Shown: positions 14,796 to 22,974, numbered from the stretch's first letter. The stretch is DNA of 23,250 nt from JBBRSC01 sp038245795 (GCA_038245795.1 JBBRSC010000015.1:1-23250), one strand, 5' to 3'. Notes: generated by a model not told the origin, from the letters alone. Numbers and translations are program-made.

Positions 14796-16496
14796 TCAGC
14801 GGCTGAGGGGCTTGTACTTGATGCGATGTGGGACGTCGGCGTCGGCGCCGAGCTCCTTGCGGCGGAAGGCCTCGTACTCGGTGAAGTTGCCCTCGAACCA
14901 CCGGACTTGGCTGTCGCCCTCGAAGGCGAGCATGTGCGTGGCGATCCGATCGAGGAACCAGCGATCGTGGGAGATCACCACGGCGCAGCCGGGGTACGCC
15001 TCGAGTGCCGCCTCGAGTGCCCGGAGGGTGTCGACATCGAGGTCGTTGGTGGGTTCGTCGAGGAGAATGACGTTGCCGCCGGTGCGGAGCATCTTGGCGA
15101 GGTGCACCCGGTTTCGTTCGCCGCCGGACAGGTCGCCAACCCGCTTCTGCTGGTCCGACCCTCGAAAGTTGAATGACGCCACGTAGGCGCGGCCGTTGAC
15201 TTCCCGCTTGCCGATGGTGAGGAGGTCGTGGCCGTCGGTGATCTCCTGGTACACGGTGTTGTCGGGATCAAGGGAATCGCGTGACTGATCGACGTAGGCC
15301 ATTTGCACCGTGGGTCCGACGACGAGCGAACCTGAGTCGAGCGTGGCCGACGGATCATCATCCTTGGTCGCGGCGGCGACGAGCATCTTGAAGAGGGTCG
15401 TCTTGCCGGCGCCGTTGGGACCGATCACCCCGACAATGCCCGCCTTTGGCAACGAGAAGCTCAGATCCTCGACAAGAAGTCGATCGCCGAATGACTTTCG
15501 TAGATGCTCGACTTCGACGACCTGGTCGCCGAGTCGATCTCCGGCCGGAATGAGGATCTCGAGACCCTGGTCGCTGGAACGAGCAGCTTCTGCCTCGGAC
15601 TGGAGCTGCTCGTAGGCGGCGAGCCGGGCCTTACCCTTCGACTGTCGCGCTTTCGGGGCCATGCGAACCCACTCGAGTTCGCGCTCGAGCGTTCGCTGTC
15701 GAGCCGTCGACTGCTTTTCCTCGAGGGCCAGTCTCGAAGCCTTCTGCTCGAGCCATCCCGAATAGTTGCCTTCGAACGGCATTCCTCGACCGTGCTCGAG
15801 CTCGAGGATCCACTGCGCCACGTTGTCGAGAAAGTACCGATCGTGGGTAATGGCAACCACAGTGCCGGAATAGTCAGAGAGGAATCTCTCGAGCCACGCC
15901 ACCGACTCGGCATCGAGATGATTGGTTGGCTCATCGAGCAACAGGAGATCAGGTCGCGACAAGAGCAGGCGACAGAGCGCCACCCGACGACGTTCCCCGC
16001 CCGACAACGTCGTGACCTCAGCATCAGAAGGAGGGCAGCGAAGGGCATCCATGGCGATCTCGACGTTGCGCTCGAGGTTCCAGGCATCGGCGGCAGCGAT
16101 TTTGTCTTCGAGCTCGGCCTGCTCGGTTCCGATCTTTTCGAAGTCGGCGTCGGGATCGCCCCACGCTGCCATCACGGCGTTGTAACGAGTGAGGAGGTCC
16201 CGTACCGGGCCCACCCCGTTCATCACGTTGTCGATCACGGTGAGTGAGTCATCCAGGTGTGGTTCCTGCTCGAGGAGTCCGACCGAGAACCCCTGGGTGA
16301 GGCGCGCCTCACCCGTGAACCCGTCGTCGAGTCCGGCCATGATCCGCAGGAGCGAGGACTTCCCAGAGCCGTTGGAACCGAGGACCCCGATCTTTGCGCC
16401 GGGGTAGAACGACAGCGTGATGTCCTTCAGAACGTCCCGGTCGGGCGGGTAATACCGCGAAACCTTGTGCATGGTGAAGATGAACTGAGCGGCCAT
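14796..16496 (-). CDS. ettA: Energy-dependent translational throttle protein EttA (ABC-F)
   Basis: EttA is a soluble twin-ABC ATPase that binds the ribosomal E site and gates the first elongation step according to ATP/ADP level. The 566-residue protein has Walker A GSNGSGKS at 40-47, an arm insertion around 95-155, signature LSGGE at 164-168 and LLLLDEPTNHLD. A linker of charged helix (about 245-310) with the MAPKARQSKGKAR segment follows, then a second Walker A GPNGAGKT at 359-366 and a second LSGGERNR and LLDEPTNDLD. The first domain starts FIFTMHKVSRYYPPDRDVLKDI, as in EttA. The second ABC domain has a short acidic insertion (TKDDDPSA) after Walker A. TACGAT lies 8 nt before the ATG; no Shine-Dalgarno is seen. 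Confidence 0.96.
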   Translation of the reverse strand: MAAQFIFTMHKVSRYYPPDRDVLKDITLSFYPGAKIGVLGSNGSGKSSLLRIMAGLDDGFTGEARLTQGFSVGLLEQEPHLDDSLTVIDNVMNGVGPVRDLLTRYNAVMAAWGDPDADFEKIGTEQAELEDKIAAADAWNLERNVEIAMDALRCPPSDAEVTTLSGGERRRVALCRLLLSRPDLLLLDEPTNHLDAESVAWLERFLSDYSGTVVAITHDRYFLDNVAQWILELEHGRGMPFEGNYSGWLEQKASRLALEEKQSTARQRTLERELEWVRMAPKARQSKGKARLAAYEQLQSEAEAARSSDQGLEILIPAGDRLGDQVVEVEHLRKSFGDRLLVEDLSFSLPKAGIVGVIGPNGAGKTTLFKMLVAAATKDDDPSATLDSGSLVVGPTVQMAYVDQSRDSLDPDNTVYQEITDGHDLLTIGKREVNGRAYVASFNFRGSDQQKRVGDLSGGERNRVHLAKMLRTGGNVILLDEPTNDLDVDTLRALEAALEAYPGCAVVISHDRWFLDRIATHMLAFEGDSQVRWFEGNFTEYEAFRRKELGADADVPHRIKYKPLSR

Positions 16497-16504
16497 GGCG
16501 GCTG

Positions 16505-16510
16505 ATCGTA
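16505..16510 (-). promoter_or_regulatory. Putative -10 box of ettA
   Basis: On the minus strand TACGAT is followed by 8 nt and the ettA ATG. It lies downstream of the terminator of the preceding NYN-S1 gene, so ettA would have its own, nearly leaderless, promoter. Confidence 0.35.
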
Positions 16511-16540
16511 CTGGTGGGACCCCGACGGAGCCTCCCCCGG

Positions 16541-16574
16541 AAAAACGAAACGGACCCGACCGAGGTCGGGTCCG
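16541..16574 (-). terminator. Rho-independent terminator of the NYN-S1 gene
   Basis: CGGACCCGACC (16551-16561) and GGTCGGGTCCG (16564-16574) are perfectly complementary over 11 bp around a GA centre; the two innermost pairs would open to form the loop. On the minus strand the stem is followed by GTTTCGTTTTT. It lies 21 nt after the stop codon at 16596. A smaller hairpin (GACAGT-GAA-ACTGTC, 16580-16594) sits between the two. Confidence 0.8.
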
Positions 16575-16595
16575 CTACTGACAGTGAAACTGTCG

Positions 16596-17828
16596 TTACT
16601 TCTTTCGGGCCGGAGCCTTCTTTGCTGGCGCCTTCTTCGCCGGGGCCTTCTTGGCCGGGGCCTTCTTTGCTGGCGCCTTCTTTGCTGGCGCCTTCTTGGC
16701 CGGAGCCTTCTTTGCTGGCGCCTTCTTGGCCGGAGCCTTCTTCGCTGGCGCCTTCTTTGCGGCTGCCTTCTTCTTCGTGATTGCCAAAACTGCCTCCTCG
16801 GCGGGCATTGCTTGCGTCGCGATGTTTATCAGGCTCGTCGATGAAGGAGTGGTTATGCGCGACGAATTCGACGAGGAATTTGTTTCGTCAGGCGCGATGT
16901 CAATACCTCGAGCACCCGCATCGAACCTCGTGACCCGAAATGAATCTGACACTCCGAGTGTCAATACCTCGCGAGCGCTCCTGGGGGCCGGGTCTCCCAA
17001 CGCCTTCAGCGGGAGATAGCAACGTGCGCCCTCGACCATGACGTACGCGCCGTGGGAACTGAACTCGACGATCTCACCCGTGACGATCGCACCGATCGGA
17101 TGGTTGCCGACGAACTCGATGAACGGAAGCGCATCGTTGATGGGCTCCGTTGGTCGCACTGTTCGCCCACGTCTGCGACCGTTGGCCGGCCGCGAGTCAC
17201 CGATCTTCGGGGTCTCTCCCGGAGCTGCTCTCAATTTCGGCACATCGATCTTGGGGAGCGCCTTCTTCGCAGCGGTTCGTGACCGTGGTGCTCCGCTGCT
17301 GTCCGAAGCCGTCGCAGCAGGCTTGGTGCTGCGACGTGGCGATCGGGTGCTGGTGCCGCCACTGGGTTCGGACTTCTTGCGAGCGTCACGGGTCGATCGG
17401 CGGCTGAGCGGACCCCGCACCGGCGACCGCGGAACAAAGACCCATCCGATCCCTTGGACCGGCTTGCCCCCGATGAGTCGTCCCTCGTCGAAGAGCCAGT
17501 CCTGCTGACCATGGAACTCTTGAAACGAATCGTTCGACAAGATCGTCGCACCGACACTGGCGGCGATCTGCAGGATGAAGGCGTCACCCCGGCCAATGGC
17601 GCCCGCCGGAGGCGTGACCAGTTCCCCAGCCAGTATTGCTTCCTCGAACTGGTCGTTCTCGCTGGAGTCGATGCGATGCCCGAAGGTCGCATCGACCACG
17701 ACGACAACGGTGTCGTAGGTATGGGTGTCCAAAAAGGACCGGACGGCTTCGTCGAGTTGAGCCAGGCTCGGAAGGCTGCGGCCTTCGGTAGCGATGTTCG
17801 ACCCGTCGACGACGAGTGTTGTTTTCAT
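16596..17828 (-). CDS. NYN/PIN-like ribonuclease domain + S1 RNA-binding domain + (KKAPA)10 tail
   Basis: This 410-residue protein joins three parts. Residues 1-130 form a NYN/Zc3h12a-like nuclease fold with the acidic set D8 (VDGSN), D46 (VVVDATF), D82 (GRGDAFILQIA) and D100 (LSNDSF), a pattern of metal-dependent ribonucleases. Residues 131-235 are a basic, Ser/Pro-rich, probably disordered linker. Residues 240-315 resemble an S1 RNA-binding barrel (IGAIVTGEIVEFSSHGAYVMV). The tail has ten exact KKAPA units (358-407) and ends RKK; such tails bind nucleic acid in histone-like actinobacterial proteins. Together they suggest an RNA-cleaving or RNA-processing protein, with the tail tethering it to RNA, DNA or ribosomes. 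The start is ATG 17828. ettA lies downstream beyond a strong terminator. The role is inferred; no substrate is known to me. Confidence 0.8.
   Translation of the reverse strand: MKTTLVVDGSNIATEGRSLPSLAQLDEAVRSFLDTHTYDTVVVVVDATFGHRIDSSENDQFEEAILAGELVTPPAGAIGRGDAFILQIAASVGATILSNDSFQEFHGQQDWLFDEGRLIGGKPVQGIGWVFVPRSPVRGPLSRRSTRDARKKSEPSGGTSTRSPRRSTKPAATASDSSGAPRSRTAAKKALPKIDVPKLRAAPGETPKIGDSRPANGRRRGRTVRPTEPINDALPFIEFVGNHPIGAIVTGEIVEFSSHGAYVMVEGARCYLPLKALGDPAPRSAREVLTLGVSDSFRVTRFDAGARGIDIAPDETNSSSNSSRITTPSSTSLINIATQAMPAEEAVLAITKKKAAAKKAPAKKAPAKKAPAKKAPAKKAPAKKAPAKKAPAKKAPAKKAPAKKAPARKK
16608..16758. repeat. 15-bp tandem repeats encoding the KKAPA tail
   Basis: Ten consecutive 15-bp units encode the KKAPA pentapeptides. 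The units differ mainly at third codon positions (GCTGGC, GCCGGG, GCCGGA variants), and some units are identical to each other. Such arrays change length by slippage or recombination in whole codon units, so tail length may vary between strains. The antisense frames across the array are artefacts. Confidence 0.9.
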
Positions 17829-17893
17829 GGTTGCTTTCTGCGAACTGGACGGGCCCGCAACACTTACGGTCCGGACAACGTGTCCAGGGCCCG

Positions 17894-17899
17894 TAGAGT
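17894..17899 (+). promoter_or_regulatory. Putative -10 box of the HAD gene, leaderless start
   Basis: TAGAGT is followed by GATCGCC (7 nt) and GTG at 17907. This favours 17907 over the in-frame GTG at 17898, which lies inside the box. Confidence 0.45.
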
Positions 17900-17906
17900 G
17901 ATCGCC

Positions 17907-18536
17907 GTGATCCGTGCCGTGTTCTTCGATTTCGGCGGTGTCATTCTGAGCTCGCCGTTCGACGCATTCACGTCGTACGAGCAGCGTAGCGGCCTGCCGC
18001 CCGGGTTCCTGCGATTGGTCAATTCAACGAATCCCGACACCAATGCCTGGGCCCAGCTCGAACGGAGCGAGGTCGACGTCACGGCGTTCGTACCGATCTT
18101 CGAGGCGGAGGCTCTCGAACTGGGTCACGCCGTCGATGGGCGGGAGGTGCTGGGGTGTCTGATCGGAGAACTCCGACCGGCCATGGTCCGCGCGGTCGAG
18201 CGATGTGCGGAGATCTTCACGACAGCTCTCCTGACCAACAACGTCCTCGGCGCGGCGGTCGGCTCGGGCCACCAGACGCGTCCCCATGAGGACGTGCTGG
18301 CAATGTTCCACCACATCGTGGAGTCGTCCAAGGTCGGGGTCCGCAAGCCGGATCCCCGCTTTTACCAGATGGCCTGCGAGCTCGCCGGCGTGACACCTAC
18401 CGAGGTGGTCTTCCTGGATGACCTGGGAATCAACCTGAAGCCTGCACGAACCATGGGCATGACCACGATCAAAGTGGCCGACCCGGCCGCGGCCATCTCG
18501 GAGCTCCAGTCAATCGTGGGGATCGATCTCAGCTGA
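17907..18536 (+). CDS. HAD superfamily hydrolase, ACAD10 N-terminal-like
   Basis: This 209-residue protein is a HAD subfamily IA enzyme, probably a phosphatase. It starts MIRAVFFDFGGVILSSP, with nucleophile D8 in motif I. The Asp usually found two residues later is replaced by Gly (D-F-G-G-V). Motif II is LLTNN at about 108-112, the conserved Lys lies in VGVRKPDPRFY (K147), and motif IV is VFLDDLGINLKPAR with D171-D172. The helical cap (about 15-95) and these motifs resemble the HAD domain of ACAD10 and epoxide-hydrolase-type phosphatases. The substrate is unknown. GTG 17907 is chosen from the promoter spacing; GTG 17898 would add three residues. It is divergent from the NYN-S1 gene and converges on kgd with 29 bp between stops. 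Confidence 0.87.
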   Translation: MIRAVFFDFGGVILSSPFDAFTSYEQRSGLPPGFLRLVNSTNPDTNAWAQLERSEVDVTAFVPIFEAEALELGHAVDGREVLGCLIGELRPAMVRAVERCAEIFTTALLTNNVLGAAVGSGHQTRPHEDVLAMFHHIVESSKVGVRKPDPRFYQMACELAGVTPTEVVFLDDLGINLKPARTMGMTTIKVADPAAAISELQSIVGIDLS

Positions 18537-18565
18537 CGGCACCAGGGGTCCGGCCCCAGATGGCG

Positions 18566-21500
18566 CTAGAAGGGAGCGAAGGCCCGTTCGAGGAGTTCTG
18601 CCTGCTCCTGGGCGTGGATGGCGGCCTTGCCGGTTGCGGGGCTGCCGGAGTCCTCGCGGCTGACGCGATGGATCCGATGCTTGGGGTTGCCCTCGTACAG
18701 TCGTCCCTTCACGCCGCTCCACGGTCCCATGTTCTCGGGCTCCTCCTGGAGCCAGACGATCTCGTGGCAGTTCGGATACTTCGACAGCTCCGCGGTGACT
18801 GCCTCGTATGGCCACGGGAACAGCTGCTCGACGCGAGCGACCGCCATGGGGATGCCGAGTTCGTCGCGCTTGGCGATGGCCTCATGGCCGACCTTTCCGG
18901 ACGCGAGGACGAGGCGTGTCACAGCGGCAGCCTCGAGTGGAGCGGTGTCGACGACGAGCTCCTCGAACGATCCGTGGAGCAGATCGCTGACCGGTGATCG
19001 ATACGACTTGGCACGCAGACCGGACTTCGGCGTGAAGATCACCAGCGGCTTGCGCACGCTGCGATGCATCTGTCGTCGGAGCAGATGGAAGTACTGCGCG
19101 GCAGTCGTCGCATTGCACACCTGGATGTTGTCCTCGGCACAGAGCGACATGAATCGCTCGATCCGGGCGGAGGAGTGCTCCGGGCCCTGACCCTCATATC
19201 CATGGGGGAGCAGCAGCACCAGGCCCGACGTCTGGTGCCATTTGTCCTCTGCCGAGACGATGAACTGATCGATGATGATCTGCGCGCCGTTCATGAAGTC
19301 GCCGAACTGGGCTTCCCACACGACGAGTGCCTGGGGATTGGCGACGGAGTAGCCGTACTCGAATCCGAGCGCGGCGTATTCGCTGAGCAGCGAGTCGTAG
19401 ATCCAGAACTCGGTGTCGCCGGTGGCCATGGGCTTGAGCAGGAGGTGCTCATCGCCGTTCTCGTAGTCGACCAACGTCGAGTGTCGCTGGCTGAATGTGC
19501 CGCGACGGCTGTCCTGACCGGCGATCCGTACCGAGGTGCCCTCGCCCAACAACGAGCCGATGGCGAACGCCTCGGCGAGCGACCAGTCCACCTCGCCACC
19601 GCGGAACATGGTCGTGCGGGTCTCGAACTGCTTGGCCAACTTGGGGTGGATGGTGAAACCCTCTGGCGCCGACGACAGCACGTCGTAGATCCGATCGAGG
19701 AAGAGCTGGTCAACGCCGGTCTCCACGTGCGGCAGGACGCCCGCAACGGGAGGATGGGGAAGCGCCTTCACGTCCGCAGGAGGAGCGTGCTCGCGGGTGT
19801 CGTCGAGCGAGTGCTGGAGCTTCGACTGGAAGTCAGCCAGAGCGGCCTCGGCCTCATCCATCGTGATGTCACCGCGGCGAACCAGCGCTTCGGTGTACAA
19901 CTTGCGGACGCTGCGCCGCTTCTCGATGGCGCGGTACATCATCGGCTGGGTGTAGCTGGGATCGTCGCCCTCGTTGTGACCATGGCGGCGGTAACACACC
20001 ATGTCGATCACCACGTCTTTGTGGAAGCGCTGGCGGTACGCAAACGCCAATCGGGCCACCCGCACGCAGGCTTCCGGATCGTCGCCGTTCACGTGGAAGA
20101 TCGGGGCTTGCACCGTCTTGGCGACGTCAGTGCAGTACTCGGAACTGCGGGCCGCCGACGGCGCCGTGGTGAAGCCCAGCTGGTTGTTGATGATGACGTG
20201 GATGGTCCCGCCCACGCGGTAGCCCTTGATGAGGCTCAGGTTGAGTGTTTCTGCCACGACGCCCTGCCCGGCAAAGGCAGCGTCGCCGTGCATGAGCACG
20301 GGCAGCACTGGGAATTTGAAGCTGCGGTCGTACGGAATGAGATCCATCTCGGCGCGCGCCATGCCCTCGACGACCGGGTTCACGGTCTCGAGGTGGGACG
20401 GGTTAGCGGCGAGCTCGACCGGGATCGTGCTCCCGGAACGCGACGTGAAGATGCCGCTCTGGCCGAGGTGGTACTTGACGTCGCCGGACCCCTGGATGGA
20501 GTTGGGATCGACGTAGCCCTCGAATTCCTTGAAGAGCTGCTCCTGGGACTTGCCGACGATGTTCACCAACACATTGAGCCGACCGCGGTGTGACATGCCC
20601 AGCACGGCGCCGCGCAGATGGTCGTCCGATGCGTGCTGCAACAACTCGTCCAGAATGGGAATGAGCGACTCAGCCCCTTCGAGACCAAAGCGTTTCTGAC
20701 CCACGAACTTGGTGGCCAGAAACTTCTCCAGTGCCTCGGCAGCATTGAGGCGGTCGAGGATGTGGCGCTGGTCCTCGGGCTCGAACGACGTCGACGCTCC
20801 TTCGACCTGCTCCTGCATCCACCGCTTCTCTTCGACGGACTGGATGTGGGTGTACTCGATGCCGATCGTCCGGCAGTACGCATCACGCAGTGTGTGGAGA
20901 ATGTCGCCGAGGCGCATTCGCTCCTGGCCGCCCACGGGTGCGTAGACGCTCGTCTTGAGGCCGGTCAGGAACTCTCGATCGAGATCCCAGATGCTCAAGC
21001 CGTAGGTGAGCGGATCGAGTTCGGCGTGCATCTCCGGCGGTTCGGCGGCCAGGGGATCGAGATCGGCGATCAGGTGGCCGCGCACCCGATACATGTTGAT
21101 CAGGTTCGCCACCTGCATCTGCTTGGCGATCATCGACTCTTCGCGCTCGACGGGGTTGTCGTCGTTTCGCCACTGCGCTGGCGTGTACGGCACCCCGATC
21201 GACGCAAACATCGACTCGTAGAACTCGTCCTCGCCGAGGAGCAGCTCCGAGACCTTCTTCAGGAACAAGCCCGATTCGGCTCCTTGGATGATCCGATGGT
21301 CATAGGTCGACGACATGGTGATGATCTTGGAAATGCCGAGATCGGCGATGGTGCGGGGATCCGCGGCAGCGAACTCCATGGGGTACCCCATGGCACCCAC
21401 GCCGATGATCACGCCTTGGCCCGGCATGAGTCGCGGCACGCTGCGCTCTGTGCCGATCGTTCCGGGGTTGGTCAACGACACCGTGGCCCCACGAAAGTCA

Positions 21501-22264
21501 TCAACGGTGAGCTTGTTGGTGTTGGCCTTGCGGACGAGCTCGTCATACGCCGAGATGAACTCTGCAAAGTTGAGTGCATCGGCGCCCTTGATGACTGGAA
21601 CAATGAGGCTTCGGGACCCATCGCGCTTCTGTTGGTCGATGGCGAGTCCGAGGCTGACGTGCTCATGGCGGATCACTCGTGGGGACCCATCGGTACCTTC
21701 GATGAATGTGCTGTTCATGACCGGCAGGTGATCGGCGATGGCGCGCACCACGGCGTAGCCGATCAGGTGCGTGAAGCTCACCTTGCCGCCTCGGGTTCGT
21801 CCGAGATAGCCGTTGATCATCGAGCGGTTGACTTCGAGCAACTTGGCGGGAATCTCGCGGAAGCTGGTGGCGGTCGGAACGCTCAGGGAGGCTTCCATGT
21901 TCTCGACGATGCGGGCGCCGACACCTCGGATTGGTTGGCCAGGTTCCTCGATCGGTTCCGTTGCGGCGGGAGGTGCCGCGGCGGCCGGAGGAGTTGACGC
22001 GGCCGGGGCTGCGGATGGAACCTCGGTGCCGAACAGCGAACCACCGGGCGGCGAAACAGCCGCTGCGTTGGTCGTCGAACCGTTCGAGGGCGGAGCTGAC
22101 GGGATCCCCGTGCCGCTCTGCCCGAGCGGCCGATAGTCGGCGAAGAACTCCTGCCAGGTGGTACTGACCGATTCGGGATTCGATTGGAATTGCTCGAACA
22201 TCTCATCGACCAGCCACGCGTTGGGCCCGAGGGGTTCGTTTCGGAGCTGCTGCTCATCTGTCAC
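18566..22264 (-). CDS. kgd: Multifunctional 2-oxoglutarate decarboxylase/dehydrogenase E1-E2 fusion (Kgd/OdhA)
   Basis: This 1232-residue enzyme carries the ThDP-dependent decarboxylation of 2-oxoglutarate in the TCA cycle, and can feed the dehydrogenase complex together with a separate lipoyl E2 and E3. The N-terminal signal (NAWLVDEMFEQFQSNPESVS) matches the E1 N-terminus. A Pro/Ala-rich linker follows (about 50-105), then an E2-type acyltransferase domain (about 112-345) with catalytic H323 in YDHRIIQGAES. The E1 part has H560 in SHRGRLNVL, and ThDP binding by GD at 661-662 with NN at 694-695. No lipoyl domain is present, as expected for the actinobacterial fusion. The GTG start at 22264 has AGGA 7 nt upstream. 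The family's regulator GarA/OdhI is not in the window. Confidence 0.96.
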   Translation of the reverse strand: MTDEQQLRNEPLGPNAWLVDEMFEQFQSNPESVSTTWQEFFADYRPLGQSGTGIPSAPPSNGSTTNAAAVSPPGGSLFGTEVPSAAPAASTPPAAAAPPAATEPIEEPGQPIRGVGARIVENMEASLSVPTATSFREIPAKLLEVNRSMINGYLGRTRGGKVSFTHLIGYAVVRAIADHLPVMNSTFIEGTDGSPRVIRHEHVSLGLAIDQQKRDGSRSLIVPVIKGADALNFAEFISAYDELVRKANTNKLTVDDFRGATVSLTNPGTIGTERSVPRLMPGQGVIIGVGAMGYPMEFAAADPRTIADLGISKIITMSSTYDHRIIQGAESGLFLKKVSELLLGEDEFYESMFASIGVPYTPAQWRNDDNPVEREESMIAKQMQVANLINMYRVRGHLIADLDPLAAEPPEMHAELDPLTYGLSIWDLDREFLTGLKTSVYAPVGGQERMRLGDILHTLRDAYCRTIGIEYTHIQSVEEKRWMQEQVEGASTSFEPEDQRHILDRLNAAEALEKFLATKFVGQKRFGLEGAESLIPILDELLQHASDDHLRGAVLGMSHRGRLNVLVNIVGKSQEQLFKEFEGYVDPNSIQGSGDVKYHLGQSGIFTSRSGSTIPVELAANPSHLETVNPVVEGMARAEMDLIPYDRSFKFPVLPVLMHGDAAFAGQGVVAETLNLSLIKGYRVGGTIHVIINNQLGFTTAPSAARSSEYCTDVAKTVQAPIFHVNGDDPEACVRVARLAFAYRQRFHKDVVIDMVCYRRHGHNEGDDPSYTQPMMYRAIEKRRSVRKLYTEALVRRGDITMDEAEAALADFQSKLQHSLDDTREHAPPADVKALPHPPVAGVLPHVETGVDQLFLDRIYDVLSSAPEGFTIHPKLAKQFETRTTMFRGGEVDWSLAEAFAIGSLLGEGTSVRIAGQDSRRGTFSQRHSTLVDYENGDEHLLLKPMATGDTEFWIYDSLLSEYAALGFEYGYSVANPQALVVWEAQFGDFMNGAQIIIDQFIVSAEDKWHQTSGLVLLLPHGYEGQGPEHSSARIERFMSLCAEDNIQVCNATTAAQYFHLLRRQMHRSVRKPLVIFTPKSGLRAKSYRSPVSDLLHGSFEELVVDTAPLEAAAVTRLVLASGKVGHEAIAKRDELGIPMAVARVEQLFPWPYEAVTAELSKYPNCHEIVWLQEEPENMGPWSGVKGRLYEGNPKHRIHRVSREDSGSPATGKAAIHAQEQAELLERAFAPF

Positions 22265-22307
22265 GAGCCGATCCTACCGGCGCGAAGGGCGTGGCCCGAC
22301 GTGATGC

Positions 22308-22961
22308 TCAGGTGACGTGTCCCAGTGGCCGCTCAGCCTGGGCCCGCTCGACCATCCTGGTGATCCACCTCGTCATGGTCGCCCGCTCGTGGATACCGGT
22401 CAGGACGAATCCGGTGCTGAAACGCCAGGCAGGGGTTGCGGCGATGCCGACAGATCGAGCCTCGTTGATCGATTCCGTCAGCAGCCGATTCCCGATGCCG
22501 GCGGCAATGTCGGACCAGAGATCGTCGACCGGCAGATCGGCCTGGCCTGCGAGTCCCTCGATCACCTGGCGGTCAGCGAGGTCCGCGCCGTCGACCCATC
22601 GGGCCTCCCAGGCTGCGCGATGGAATTCATTGGAGCGATCCGGCCATCGATGCCGGGCCACCTCGTGACATTCCAGTGCCAAGCGGGTGGACGACGAGAA
22701 GGTCGGTGCGATGAACTGCAAGTTGCACTCCTGCGCAAGTCCCGCCACGGTGTCGAAGATGTTGCTGAGGCGACCGCCCGGACGAACCGGTGATGGGGCA
22801 GTGGACAACTCAGGATGCAGTTCGTAGCCACGCACCGCGACGGGAATGCCGAGCGATTCGATGAGCGCCGTGCGGTCGGTTCCGAGGTACGCCCACGGGC
22901 AGACATAGTCCGTCCAGACTTCGGCGGTGATCGGTGACGACACGGCCGGTTCCCCCATCAC
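22308..22961 (-). CDS. DsbA/FrnE-like thioredoxin-fold protein with CPWA site
   Basis: This 217-residue cytoplasmic protein (no signal peptide) has the DsbA-like fold of the FrnE and hydroxychromene-carboxylate isomerase group. The first strand and active site are AEVWTDYVCPWAYLG, with C21 in CPWA; the usual second Cys is Ala, so it cannot do a standard dithiol/disulfide cycle at this site. The helical insertion covers roughly 50-150. The cis-Pro loop is TPAWRF near the C-terminus. It may be a glutathione- or mycothiol-type isomerase, or a protein that uses a single Cys. The GTG at 22961 is chosen because TACCGT lies 7 nt before it; the ATG at 22958 is the next codon. It lies 43 bp upstream of kgd on the same strand. 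Confidence 0.83.
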   Translation of the reverse strand: MMGEPAVSSPITAEVWTDYVCPWAYLGTDRTALIESLGIPVAVRGYELHPELSTAPSPVRPGGRLSNIFDTVAGLAQECNLQFIAPTFSSSTRLALECHEVARHRWPDRSNEFHRAAWEARWVDGADLADRQVIEGLAGQADLPVDDLWSDIAAGIGNRLLTESINEARSVGIAATPAWRFSTGFVLTGIHERATMTRWITRMVERAQAERPLGHVT

Positions 22962-22968
22962 GGCGCCA

Positions 22969-22974
22969 ACGGTA
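22969..22974 (-). promoter_or_regulatory. Putative -10 box of the DsbA-like gene, leaderless
   Basis: TACCGT on the minus strand lies 7 nt before GTG 22961. Its TA overlaps the TA of the opposing xth -10 box. Confidence 0.45.

Noticed and set aside
14716..14901. N-terminal extension of the small Cys/His protein
   Set aside because: The Arg-rich stretch overlaps the end of ettA in another frame; the natural start is ATG 14715.
16584..17019. Plus-strand frames reading AGAFF and CWRLL repeats
   Set aside because: They are antisense readings of the KKAPA repeat array, with no independent start signal or domain.
17454..17906. N-terminal extension of the HAD frame
   Set aside because: It overlaps the NYN-S1 gene in antisense and lacks homology. 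The HAD motif I follows directly after GTG 17907.
19064..20593. Long plus-strand open frame (509 codons) opposite kgd; similar ones at 20618-21997, 7351-8403, 9384-10232 and 5196-6008
   Set aside because: They are antisense to strongly supported genes and have no family motifs. They reflect GC-rich codon bias that leaves few stops on the opposite strand.
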